A stretch of DNA of 64,000 nucleotides from JAAYUD01 sp963676865. GTDB lineage: Bacteria > Bacteroidota > Bacteroidia > Bacteroidales > Bacteroidaceae. A program made the translations under genes and the position numbers. Positions 41,352-49,520 of this stretch are shown one piece after another (within the stretch, counting starts at the first letter, position 1; each line of letters starts with the position of its first letter). Where the stretch lies: the NCBI GenBank assembly GCA_963676865.2, contig CAXXSS010000004.1, forward strand, positions 62,001-126,000, in the 5' to 3' direction. The notes beneath the pieces are model-generated. The model was given only the letters and a program-made list of their open reading frames with translations, did not search any database and was not told the origin of the DNA.

Positions 41352-43391
41352 ATGAAAAAAGTTCTCACAGTGTTCATTCTGTTGTTGAGTGTTGTTTCTT
41401 TGCATGCTCAGATGCAGGATCCTGTAAAATTCAGAGCCGAGCTGAAGAATGTCAAAGGCGCGGAAGCCGAAATCGTATTTACCGCTCGTATAGATGCCGG
41501 TTGGCACGTCTACTCCACCAATTTGGGAAGTGGCGGTCCAATCTCCGCGACATTTACGGTAGACAAGTCTCAAGGTGTGGAGTTGGTAGGTAAGTTGACT
41601 CCTCGCGGAAATGAGATTTCGAAGTACGACCAGATGTTCGACATGAAACTCCGTTTTTTTGAAGGGAGTGTTCAGTTCGTTCAGAAGATCAAGTTCACCC
41701 GTCCTAGCTACAGCATCAATTGCCATTTGGAATATGGTGCTTGCAACGACCAGAACTGTATGCCTCCTACTCAGGTAGAGTTTAAGCATTCGGGAAAAGC
41801 GGCAGCTACGGCTGCTGCCGACCCAAAGGCTGAGGCTGCTCTGGCTGCCGCTTCTTCCGCCTCTCCTTCCGGTGCAGTTCGGGATTCTGTCGTGACACCT
41901 GCTAAGGGCGACTCTGCGGCCGTAGCTTCCGCAGCGACTCCTGCCAACTTGGATTTGTGGAAGCCTGTGATTAAAGAACTCAACGCTTATGGTGATAACA
42001 ATGCCCCTAAAGACATGTCTTGGGTCTATATATTTTTTGCGGGATTTGTAGGCGGCCTTCTCGCCCTGTTTACTCCGTGTGTGTGGCCTATCATCCCGAT
42101 GACCGTAAGTTTTTTCCTGAAACGCAACAAGGATAAGCGAAAAGGAATTCGTGAAGCTTTCACTTATGGCGGTTCAATCGTTGTTATCTATGTAGTTCTC
42201 GGATTGGCCATCACGCTGATCTTCGGTGCCAGTGCACTGAATGCGTTGGCTACGAATGCCGTATTCAATATACTGTTCTGCCTGCTGTTGGTAGTCTTTG
42301 CCGCTTCGTTCTTCGGAGCGTTCGAGCTGACTCTCCCTTCCAAATGGACGAACAGCGTTGATAGTAAAACGGAGACAACGAGTGGTCTGCTGAGCATCTT
42401 TCTGATGGCTTTCACGCTGACTCTGGTTTCTTTCTCCTGTACGGGCCCGATCATCGGTTTCTTGTTGGTCGCCGTTTCTACGACGGGCAGCATTGTAGGT
42501 CCTACGATCGGAATGCTTGGCTTTGCCATAGCGCTGGCTCTTCCCTTTACCCTTTTCGCCATGTTCCCCAGTTGGCTGAAGTCCATGCCCAAGTCGGGTG
42601 GTTGGATGAACGTAGTGAAGGTCGTTCTGGGTTTTATCGAGCTGGCTTTTGCCTTGAAGTTCCTTTCCGTAGCCGATTTGGCTTACGGCTGGCATATATT
42701 GGACCGCGAAACCTTTTTGGCTCTTTGGATTGCCATATTCGGTCTCTTGGGACTTTACTTGTTGGGTAAGATCAAATTCCCACACGATGATGACGATACC
42801 CGTATCGGTGTCTCCCGTTTCTTTCTGGGACTGATCTCGCTAGCCTTTACAATCTATATGATCCCCGGTTTGTGGGGTGCTCCATTGAAGGCGGTGAGTG
42901 CTTTTGCTCCTCCGATGAAGACTCAGGATTTCAATCTGTACAATAACGAGGTTCGTGCCAAGTTCGAGAATTATGATGCGGGTATGGCTTATGCCCGTCA
43001 GCATGGCAAACCGGTGATGCTTGACTTTACGGGTTTCGGTTGTGTAAACTGCCGCAAGATGGAGCTTGCCGTATGGACGGATACGAAGGTGGCCGACATC
43101 ATGAACAAGGACTATGTGCTTATTTCCTTGTATGTTGACGACAAAACTCCTTTGTCTCAACCCATGACGGTAAAGGAAAACGGTCAGGAACGCACATTGC
43201 GTACGTTGGGCGATAAGTGGAGTTACTTGCAACGTTCCAAGTTTGGAGCCAATGCGCAACCTTTTTATGTGCTGGTCGACAATAACGGCATGCCTTTGAG
43301 CAAGTCTTATTCTTATGATGAGAATGTGGGTAAGTACAAAGAATTCTTGCAGACCGGATTGGATAACTACAATAAACAAAAACAAAAATAA
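41352..43391 (+). CDS. dsbD: Thiol:disulfide interchange protein DsbD
   Basis: A 679-residue inner-membrane protein that passes electrons from cytoplasmic thioredoxin to the periplasm. Order: signal peptide (MKKVLTVFILLLSVVSLHAQ); N-terminal DsbD-alpha-like domain (about 22-150) with YGACNDQNCMPP carrying its Cys pair; an Ala/Ser-rich linker (about 150-200); about eight transmembrane helices (about 220-510), with FTPCVWPIIPMTVSFFLKRN and FSCTGPIIGFLLV holding the membrane Cys residues; and a C-terminal thioredoxin domain with GFGCVNCRKME (Cys564, Cys567). It would supply reductant to proteins such as the TlpA-like product upstream. Base composition is clearly higher in GC than both neighbours: 31/60 G+C at 42421-42480 against 18/60 at 43681-43740. 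Its stop overlaps the next ATG by one base. Confidence 0.95.
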   Translation: MKKVLTVFILLLSVVSLHAQMQDPVKFRAELKNVKGAEAEIVFTARIDAGWHVYSTNLGSGGPISATFTVDKSQGVELVGKLTPRGNEISKYDQMFDMKLRFFEGSVQFVQKIKFTRPSYSINCHLEYGACNDQNCMPPTQVEFKHSGKAAATAAADPKAEAALAAASSASPSGAVRDSVVTPAKGDSAAVASAATPANLDLWKPVIKELNAYGDNNAPKDMSWVYIFFAGFVGGLLALFTPCVWPIIPMTVSFFLKRNKDKRKGIREAFTYGGSIVVIYVVLGLAITLIFGASALNALATNAVFNILFCLLLVVFAASFFGAFELTLPSKWTNSVDSKTETTSGLLSIFLMAFTLTLVSFSCTGPIIGFLLVAVSTTGSIVGPTIGMLGFAIALALPFTLFAMFPSWLKSMPKSGGWMNVVKVVLGFIELAFALKFLSVADLAYGWHILDRETFLALWIAIFGLLGLYLLGKIKFPHDDDDTRIGVSRFFLGLISLAFTIYMIPGLWGAPLKAVSAFAPPMKTQDFNLYNNEVRAKFENYDAGMAYARQHGKPVMLDFTGFGCVNCRKMELAVWTDTKVADIMNKDYVLISLYVDDKTPLSQPMTVKENGQERTLRTLGDKWSYLQRSKFGANAQPFYVLVDNNGMPLSKSYSYDENVGKYKEFLQTGLDNYNKQKQK

Positions 43392-44680
43392 TGTTAGCTA
43401 AATTACAGCGTGATGAGATTATCGCATTAGTACAGAAAGAAGTAATTCCAGCTATCGGTTGTACCGAACCGATGGCTGTGGCACTATGTGTCGCAAAGGC
43501 TACTGAAGTTTTAGGTTACAAACCGGAAAAGATTTCAGCATCTCTTAGTGCTAATATTTTGAAAAATGCAATGGGAGTGGGGATTCCTGGAACAGGAATG
43601 ATCGGTCTACCTATTGCTATCGCTTTAGGGGCACTTGTAGGCAAATCTGAATATCAACTTGAAGTCATTAAAGATGCTAATAAAGAGACTGTAGAAGAAG
43701 GGAAAAAATATATTGATGAAAAACGCATCAACATATCTCTTAAAGAAAATATTGCTGAAAAACTTTATATCGAAATAAAATGTGAAGCCAATGGAAAAGG
43801 AGCAACTGCAATAATTGCCGGAGGACACACTAATTTTGTTTATATTGAATCGGATACCGAAGTGTTGCTTGACAAATGCCAATCGGGTAGTGCCGAGACA
43901 ACAGATGATAGCGTTTCTCTCGACATGCGTACTGTCTACAACTTTGCCACTGAAGCGCCGTTACAAGAAATTTCCTTTATTCTTGATACAAAAAAATATA
44001 ATGAACATGCTGCAAAAGAAGCATTAAAAGGAAATTACGGACATGAATTGGGGAAAACGCTTCATCGTCCTCTCAGTAAGGGCATTTTGGGAGAAAGTAT
44101 ATTCTCTCATATTTTGTCGGTTACTGCATCGGCTTGTGATGCAAGAATGGGTGGTGCTATGATACCAGTCATGAGTAATTCGGGGAGCGGTAATCAAGGC
44201 ATTTGCGCTACAAATCCGGTAGTGGTTTATGCCGAAGAAAATAATAATACAGAAGAAGAATTGATTCGTGCTCTGATGCTTAGCCATCTTACTGCTATCT
44301 ATATAAAGCAGAGCCTCGGGAAACTTTCGGCTCTTTGTGGGTGCGTTGTGGCTTCTATCGGTTCAAGTTGTGGTATTACTTATCTGATGGGGGGAGACTA
44401 TGATCGTATTTGTGCTTCTGTGAAAAATATGGTAGCTAACCTTACAGGTATGATTTGTGATGGAGCTAAGCCTAGTTGCGCTTTAAAAATATCTTCGGGA
44501 GTATCAACGGCGGTACTTTCTGCAATTCTTTCGATGGAACATAAGTGTGTTACTTCTGCCGAAGGAATTATTGACGATGATGTAGATCGTTGTATTCATA
44601 ATCTGACTTCAATAGGTGCTGATGCGATGACCGAAACGGATAATATGGTATTGAATATTATGACACATAAGAGTTGTTAG
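43391..44680 (+). CDS. L-cysteine desulfidase / UPF0597 family (serine dehydratase alpha-like)
   Basis: A 429-residue cytoplasmic enzyme of the UPF0597/CyuA (YhaM) group related to the L-serine dehydratase alpha domain. Members use an iron-sulfur cluster, and several degrade cysteine to pyruvate, ammonia and sulfide. Cys-bearing motifs fit: PAIGCTEPMAVALCVAKA (about 20-36), ACDARMGGAMIPVMSNSGSG with NQGICATNP (about 240-275), LCGCVVASIGSSCGITYLMG (about 315-334) and ICDGAKPSCALK (about 352-363). Its ATG lies in the dsbD stop (TAATG), so translation is coupled, tying cysteine breakdown to thiol transport. Despite this, the base composition drops sharply at the boundary. Confidence 0.88.
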   Translation: MLAKLQRDEIIALVQKEVIPAIGCTEPMAVALCVAKATEVLGYKPEKISASLSANILKNAMGVGIPGTGMIGLPIAIALGALVGKSEYQLEVIKDANKETVEEGKKYIDEKRINISLKENIAEKLYIEIKCEANGKGATAIIAGGHTNFVYIESDTEVLLDKCQSGSAETTDDSVSLDMRTVYNFATEAPLQEISFILDTKKYNEHAAKEALKGNYGHELGKTLHRPLSKGILGESIFSHILSVTASACDARMGGAMIPVMSNSGSGNQGICATNPVVVYAEENNNTEEELIRALMLSHLTAIYIKQSLGKLSALCGCVVASIGSSCGITYLMGGDYDRICASVKNMVANLTGMICDGAKPSCALKISSGVSTAVLSAILSMEHKCVTSAEGIIDDDVDRCIHNLTSIGADAMTETDNMVLNIMTHKSC

Positions 44681-44748
44681 ATTTGTATATGTTGCTTATA
44701 TACCTTTCCGAATATTTGATATTTTCTGAAAGATAATATATTTATATG

Positions 44749-44808
44749 GCCCTTATCGTTATTTCAACGGATAGATATAAGTTCGAAAATAATTATAAGG
44801 GCGATTTT
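44749..44808 (+). terminator. Possible terminator after the cysteine desulfidase gene
   Basis: GCCCTTAT (44749-44756) pairs with ATAAGGGC (44795-44802), followed by GATTTTTAG. The loop is long (38 bases), so confidence is moderate. Confidence 0.4.
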
Positions 44809-44932
44809 TAGTACGATTACTTCGTCTATATCTCTTTATTTGATAGATTGTGCCCCTTTATTATCATATCAATATAATTAAATTTCTCATTTAATATGTT
44901 AATGAAAGGATGTGTTCTGATTTGAATTGGTT

Positions 44933-44940
44933 ATATTTGT
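44933..44940 (+). promoter_or_regulatory. Promoter -7 box of the glycosyltransferase-pyrC operon
   Basis: TATATTTG, exact match, 23 bases before the ATG at 44964. Confidence 0.6.
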
Positions 44941-44963
44941 GAAACTTCTAATAAAATGTGCTG

Positions 44964-45704
44964 ATGAGAGTCTCTGATAGTGTTATCATTATACCTACAT
45001 ACAACGAACGCGAAAATATAGAGAATATTATTCGTGCTATTTTTGGTCTTGAAAAAGTATTCCATGTTTTGATTATAGATGATGGCTCTCCAGACGGAAC
45101 AGCAGATATTGTGAAGCATTTGCAGACTGAATTTCCTGAAGAATTGCATTTATTGCAACGTCCTAAGAAAATGGGTTTAGGTACTGCTTATATTTCTGGG
45201 TTTAAATGGTCTCTTGATCGTCACTATAATTATATATTTGAAATGGACGCCGACTTCAGCCATGATCCGAAAGACTTGCCTCGATTATATAAGGCTTGTT
45301 CGGAGGAAGGTGGAGACGTCGCTATAGGTTCGCGTTATGTAACGGGTGTCAATGTGGTGAATTGGCCTATGGGGCGAGTTCTGATGTCATATTTTGCTTC
45401 TAAATATGTTCGCGTCATAACAGGAATGCCTATTCATGATACTACGGCTGGGTTTAAATGCTATCGTCGCAATGTATTAGAAACAATAGATTTGGATAAT
45501 ATTCATTTTCGCGGTTACGCTTTTCAGATAGAAATGAAATTTACGGCTTATAAATGTGGGTTTAAAATTGTTGAAGTGCCTGTCATTTTTGTGAACCGCG
45601 TGAAGGGAACTTCTAAAATGAATAGTAGTATATTTGGCGAAGCTGTCTTTGGCGTAATCAGATTAAAATTATTTAGTTTATTTCATCATTTTCCAAAGAT
45701 ATAA
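44964..45704 (+). CDS. Polyprenol monophosphomannose synthase-like glycosyltransferase (GT2)
   Basis: A 246-residue GT2 enzyme of the Dpm1/Ppm1 type, which moves mannose (or another sugar) from a nucleotide to a polyprenyl phosphate. Conserved parts: VIIIPTYNERENIENIIRAI at the N-terminus, VLIIDDGSPDGTADIV (about 36-51), MGLGTAYISGFKW, the catalytic FEMDADFSHDPKDLP (about 95-109; DAD metal site) and PIHDTTAGFKCYRR (about 157). There is no C-terminal membrane domain, so it acts at the inner face of the membrane. The product would feed glycan or glycoprotein synthesis. ATG 44958 two codons earlier is an alternative start. It leads an operon with pyrC 14 bases downstream. Confidence 0.9.
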   Translation: MRVSDSVIIIPTYNERENIENIIRAIFGLEKVFHVLIIDDGSPDGTADIVKHLQTEFPEELHLLQRPKKMGLGTAYISGFKWSLDRHYNYIFEMDADFSHDPKDLPRLYKACSEEGGDVAIGSRYVTGVNVVNWPMGRVLMSYFASKYVRVITGMPIHDTTAGFKCYRRNVLETIDLDNIHFRGYAFQIEMKFTAYKCGFKIVEVPVIFVNRVKGTSKMNSSIFGEAVFGVIRLKLFSLFHHFPKI

Positions 45705-45718
45705 AGTATTTGTTTTGT

Positions 45719-47056
45719 ATGAAACGGACATATATACATAACGCATTATTAGTAAATGAAGGCAAAGTCTTTCATGGTGGGGTTGTTATTTGCAATGATA
45801 CTATTGAACAGGTTTTGCAAACTCCTTCTCTTCCTAATTATTCCTGTGACATTGTGATTGATGCGGCTGGTGCTTATTTGGTACCAGGTGTAATAGACGA
45901 GCATGTGCATTTTCGCGAACCGGGGATGACTGATAAAGGAGATATTTATTCTGAGAGTAAGGCTGCTGTTTCTGGTGGTGTGACTTCAATCATGGATATG
46001 CCCAATACGAATCCACAAACTACTACTCTTGAGGCTTTTGAAGAGAAAATGAAGTTGATGGCTCAAAAATGCTTGGTGAATTACTCATGTTATTTTGGCG
46101 CTACTAATGATAATATAGAAGTCTTGCGTGATTTGGACCCTCATCGTGTATGTGGTATAAAGGTCTTTATGGGAGCAAGTACAGGAAACATGTTAGTTAA
46201 TGATAAAAGAGCTCTTCATGATGTATTTAGTATAAAGAATATATTGATTGCAACGCATTGTGAAGATCAAACAGTTGTCAATGAGAATATAGAGAAATAT
46301 AGTTCAAAGATTGTTGACGGAGATTTGCCCGTAGCATATCATAATAAGATCCGTTCGACAAGTGCATGTTTTCGTTCTGCGTCTACTGCTTATAGATTGG
46401 CCCAACGTTTAGGCACCCAACTTCATATATTGCATGTCTCTACAATGCAGGAATTACGACTCTTTTCTAATAAGGAGGATAAGCATATAACAGGAGAAGT
46501 ATGTGTTGGTTATTTGAATTTTACCTCTTCGGATTATAAAAAAGAGGGGGCCTTAATAAAGGTGAACCCTGCTATTAAAACACCGAATAATCGCGATGAG
46601 CTTTATCGTGCCATTAATGAAGGTCGTATTGAGACTATTGCAACAGATCATGCTCCACATTTATTATCGGATAAACAGGGTGGGGCATTGAAAGCTAAAT
46701 CGGGTATGCCTTCTATTCAATTTGCATTAATTAGCATGCTTGAACTTGTTTCGAAACACGTTTTTACGATTACAACCGTTGTTGATAAAATGTGCCATGC
46801 TCCTGCCAGGCTTTTTAAAATTCATCAACGCGGTTTTATCCGTGAAGGATATAAGGCAGATCTTGTTCTTGTAAGGGATAATATAACACCTTATACCATT
46901 AGCAATTGCGATGTTATCAGTAAGTGTGGGTGGACTCCCTTTGCTGGATTTGAATCTCATTGGAAAATAGATTATACTATTATAAATGGTAATATAGTTT
47001 ATAACGGATCTCGTGTAATTGATTCTTGTCGAGGAGAAGAACTTTCATTCAGATGA
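45719..47056 (+). CDS. pyrC: Dihydroorotase
   Basis: A 445-residue amidohydrolase that closes carbamoyl-aspartate to dihydroorotate in pyrimidine synthesis. Zinc ligands are in DEHVHFREPGMTDKGD (His-x-His near 62-64), a metal-bridging Lys region in GIKVFMGASTGN (about 149), ATHCEDQ (about 178), HILHVSTMQE (about 238) and IATDHAPHLL (Asp near 310). This is the type I (class III-like, about 445-residue) form usual in Bacteroides. A TTG three codons upstream is in frame, but ATG 45719 (MKRTYIHNALLVNEG) is the family start. The stop codon overlaps the start of the next gene (ATGA). Confidence 0.94.
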   Translation: MKRTYIHNALLVNEGKVFHGGVVICNDTIEQVLQTPSLPNYSCDIVIDAAGAYLVPGVIDEHVHFREPGMTDKGDIYSESKAAVSGGVTSIMDMPNTNPQTTTLEAFEEKMKLMAQKCLVNYSCYFGATNDNIEVLRDLDPHRVCGIKVFMGASTGNMLVNDKRALHDVFSIKNILIATHCEDQTVVNENIEKYSSKIVDGDLPVAYHNKIRSTSACFRSASTAYRLAQRLGTQLHILHVSTMQELRLFSNKEDKHITGEVCVGYLNFTSSDYKKEGALIKVNPAIKTPNNRDELYRAINEGRIETIATDHAPHLLSDKQGGALKAKSGMPSIQFALISMLELVSKHVFTITTVVDKMCHAPARLFKIHQRGFIREGYKADLVLVRDNITPYTISNCDVISKCGWTPFAGFESHWKIDYTIINGNIVYNGSRVIDSCRGEELSFR

Positions 47057-47949
47057 GCAAACGATTTTTTGAGCGAACATATCAGTTGCATGAAGTAACC
47101 GATTATATCAATTGGATTTACTTTTTCCATGCATGGGGATTTTCTCCCCGTTTTGCCAGTATTTCAAAGGTTCATGGATGTGATGTGTGCAAGGCTTCAT
47201 GGCTTAATACTTTTCCCGAAAAAGAAGTCAATAAAGCCACCGAAGCTATGCAGCTTTATAAAGAAGCCGGACGTATGTTGCAACAATTGGATCAAGATTA
47301 TCATACCTATTCTCGGGTAAGGCTTTGTGAAGCCAATTCCGATGGTGATGATTTATTGCTTGATGATGTGCGCTTGCCACTCCTTCGGCAGCAGATACAG
47401 AAAGAGGGTGAGCCTTTTTTATGCTTGAGTGATTTTGTTCGCCCTTTATCATCGGGGGTGAAAGATACAGTAGGAACTTTTTGTTCGACAGTGGATAATG
47501 AGATGGAACGTTTGTATGAGAAAGATGATTATAAACGGATGCTGGTGCAGACTTTGTGTGACAGGTTAGCTGAAGCGACAACTGAAAAAGTGCACGAAGA
47601 AGTTAGGCGCACTTTATGGGGATATGTTTCTGATGAGCAATTGTCTATCGATGATTTACTCGTAGAAAAGTTTCAAGGTATTCGTCCCGCTGTAGGTTAT
47701 CCGTCTTTACCAGACTTGTCCATTAATTTTCTGCTTGATAAATTACTCAATTACAACTCTATCGGCATTGCGCTCACTGAAAATGGAATGATGAAACCTC
47801 ATGCTTCTGTTAGTGGATTGATGTTTGCCCATCCTCAGTCGCACTATTTTTCAATAGGTAAGATAGGTCTTGACCAACTACGGAACTATGCTCAGAGGCG
47901 TGAAATGAATATATCGGACGTTCAAAAATTTCTAGCAGCAAACTTATAG
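47053..47949 (+). CDS. Stand-alone MetH activation-domain-like protein
   Basis: A 298-residue protein whose second half matches the AdoMet-binding activation domain of B12-dependent methionine synthase, which re-methylates oxidised cobalamin. The signature GIRPAVGYPSLPDLS (about 215-229) corresponds to the RxxxGYP AdoMet-binding motif, followed by ALTENGMMKPHASVSGLMFA and HPQSHYFSIGKIG. The first half (FERTYQLHEVTDYINWIYFF, KASWLNTFPEKE) is helical, as in the domain's N-terminal part. It lacks the homocysteine, folate and cobalamin modules of MetH, so it should act in trans on a separate MetH. The ATG lies in the pyrC stop, so the two are coupled. No riboswitch precedes it. Confidence 0.88.
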   Translation: MSKRFFERTYQLHEVTDYINWIYFFHAWGFSPRFASISKVHGCDVCKASWLNTFPEKEVNKATEAMQLYKEAGRMLQQLDQDYHTYSRVRLCEANSDGDDLLLDDVRLPLLRQQIQKEGEPFLCLSDFVRPLSSGVKDTVGTFCSTVDNEMERLYEKDDYKRMLVQTLCDRLAEATTEKVHEEVRRTLWGYVSDEQLSIDDLLVEKFQGIRPAVGYPSLPDLSINFLLDKLLNYNSIGIALTENGMMKPHASVSGLMFAHPQSHYFSIGKIGLDQLRNYAQRREMNISDVQKFLAANL

Positions 47950-47967
47950 TATTCTGATTATTTCTGT

Positions 47968-47975
47968 TATATTTG
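47968..47975 (+). promoter_or_regulatory. Promoter -7 box of plsC
   Basis: TATATTTG, exact match, 25 bases before ATG 48000. It supports 48000 rather than the in-frame TTG at 47973. Confidence 0.6.
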
Positions 47976-47999
47976 CAATCGGAATTGTTAATCAGAAAA

Positions 48000-48752
48000 A
48001 TGAGGGTACTTTATAATATATACTTAATTTGTTTTGCGCTTCCTGTCTTTTTGGTTTTAACTGTATTGACGGCTGTAGTCACTATTATTGGATCTTTCCT
48101 CGGAGGTGCCCATATTTGGGGATATTATCCCGGGAAAGTTTGGTCAATTCTGACTTGTTACGTTTTCCTCTTGCCCGTAAAGGTGAATGGGCGTGAGAAA
48201 CTTCATAAGCATACTTCTTATATTTTTGTTCCTAATCATCAAGGCGCTTTTGATATCTTTTTGATTTATGGTTTTTTGGGACGTAACTTTAAGTGGATGA
48301 TGAAAAAAAGTCTTCGTAAGATACCTTTTGTTGGAAAAGCTTGCGAAAGTGCAGGGCATATTTTTGTTGATCGTTCAGGTCCTCGTAAAGTTTTAGAGAC
48401 GATTCGAAAAGCTAAATTATCCTTGGTAGATGGTATTTCGCTTGTTGTCTTTCCTGAAGGATCACGTAGCTTTACAGGTCACATGGGGAAGTTTAAAAAG
48501 GGAGCTTTTCAATTGGCCGATGAATTGCAATTGTCTGTAGTTCCCATTACAATAGATGGTTCTTTTGATATTATGCCTCGTACTTGCAAGTGGATTCATC
48601 GTTATCAGATGATCATGACGATTCATGATCCCATTCCCCCCAAAGGAAGTGGAAACGATGATGTTATGGCTTTGCGAGACGAAGCATATAATCTTGTAAT
48701 GAGCGCTTTGCCTATAGAATATCAAGGCTATGTAAAGAACGACGATCAATAA
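48000..48752 (+). CDS. plsC: 1-acyl-sn-glycerol-3-phosphate acyltransferase
   Basis: A 250-residue membrane acyltransferase making phosphatidic acid from lysophosphatidic acid. An N-terminal hydrophobic helix (MRVLYNIYLICFALPVFLVL) is followed by the HX4D motif FVPNHQGAFDIFLIYG (about 68-83), KKSLRKIPFVGKACES, the substrate motif VVFPEGSRSFTG (about 146-157) and VVPITIDGSFDIMP. It starts 50 bases after the MetH-activation gene with its own promoter, so it may be partly independent. It ends 3 bases before the stop of a convergent regulator gene, with no visible terminator in between. Confidence 0.92.
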   Translation: MRVLYNIYLICFALPVFLVLTVLTAVVTIIGSFLGGAHIWGYYPGKVWSILTCYVFLLPVKVNGREKLHKHTSYIFVPNHQGAFDIFLIYGFLGRNFKWMMKKSLRKIPFVGKACESAGHIFVDRSGPRKVLETIRKAKLSLVDGISLVVFPEGSRSFTGHMGKFKKGAFQLADELQLSVVPITIDGSFDIMPRTCKWIHRYQMIMTIHDPIPPKGSGNDDVMALRDEAYNLVMSALPIEYQGYVKNDDQ

Positions 48753-48755
48753 ATA

Positions 48756-49520
48756 TTAGATCATAAAGAAATGATCTTCTATGTTCTCCTGATATTTTCT
48801 TGAAATAGTAAAAGGGTTATTTTCGAAGGGCGCAGACAAAAGACATTTTTTACTTTCTATCGTGTCTAGATATTTAGCATTTATAATTTGGTGCTGGTTT
48901 ACTTGTAAAAAGTTATTTGATAGCTGTAATATATCATTAGAGGTAATACCTCTTTTGATATTAACCAACTTTCCTTTAAGTGCAACACACCATAATCTTT
49001 TGATGGGATTATATTCAAAATATCCAACATCTTTTATATCTATCATTTGATAGCCTCTAATCGTAGTTATTAAAAATCGGACATCTTTATGAGAATAAAG
49101 ATCTGATACTTGTGCTTTAAAAGAGCTGGGGTTATCTTTGCTTTTTGCGTATTCTAGAAAGCGGCTCATTACTATTTGAAATTCTTCTTCCTTATAGGGC
49201 TTGAGTAGGTAATCGAAAGCTGATGTTCGAAGAGCTTCTAATAGATATTTATCGTAGGCCGTGTAAAATACCACTTGCATGTTCCAATCTACTTTTTCTT
49301 TAATACTTTGCACTAGTTGAAGTCCTGTAATATGTGGCATTTCTACATCAATAAACAATAGATCCGGACGGCTTTTCAGAATTAATTTTTTCCCTGTTTC
49401 GGGTTTTTGTTCTGTCCCTACAACTTCGAACTTATCCATATCTTTTAAAGAGTGGCAAAGGTCGTTTATACACAGTGCTTCATCGTCTATAATAACAATA
49501 CTATATTTGTCTTTATTCAT
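48756..49520 (-). CDS. LytTR response regulator
   Basis: A 254-residue regulator: receiver domain (1-120) with IIDDEAL, the phosphorylated Asp58 in LLFIDVEMPHITG, VVFYTAYDKYLLEAL and DYLLKPYKEEEF. The LytTR DNA-binding domain (about 150-250) has FLITTIRGYQMIDIKDVGYF and NFLQVNQHQIINAKYLD. Its ATG overlaps the kinase gene's end (4 bases, ATGA), so it forms one transcript with it. Its targets cannot be seen here. Confidence 0.92.
   Translation of the reverse strand: MNKDKYSIVIIDDEALCINDLCHSLKDMDKFEVVGTEQKPETGKKLILKSRPDLLFIDVEMPHITGLQLVQSIKEKVDWNMQVVFYTAYDKYLLEALRTSAFDYLLKPYKEEEFQIVMSRFLEYAKSKDNPSSFKAQVSDLYSHKDVRFLITTIRGYQMIDIKDVGYFEYNPIKRLWCVALKGKLVNIKRGITSNDILQLSNNFLQVNQHQIINAKYLDTIESKKCLLSAPFENNPFTISRKYQENIEDHFFMI

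Noticed and set aside
42174..42785. 203-codon minus-strand frame in dsbD
   Set aside because: Antisense to membrane helices of DsbD; Gln/Arg-rich composition is the mirror of hydrophobic codons.
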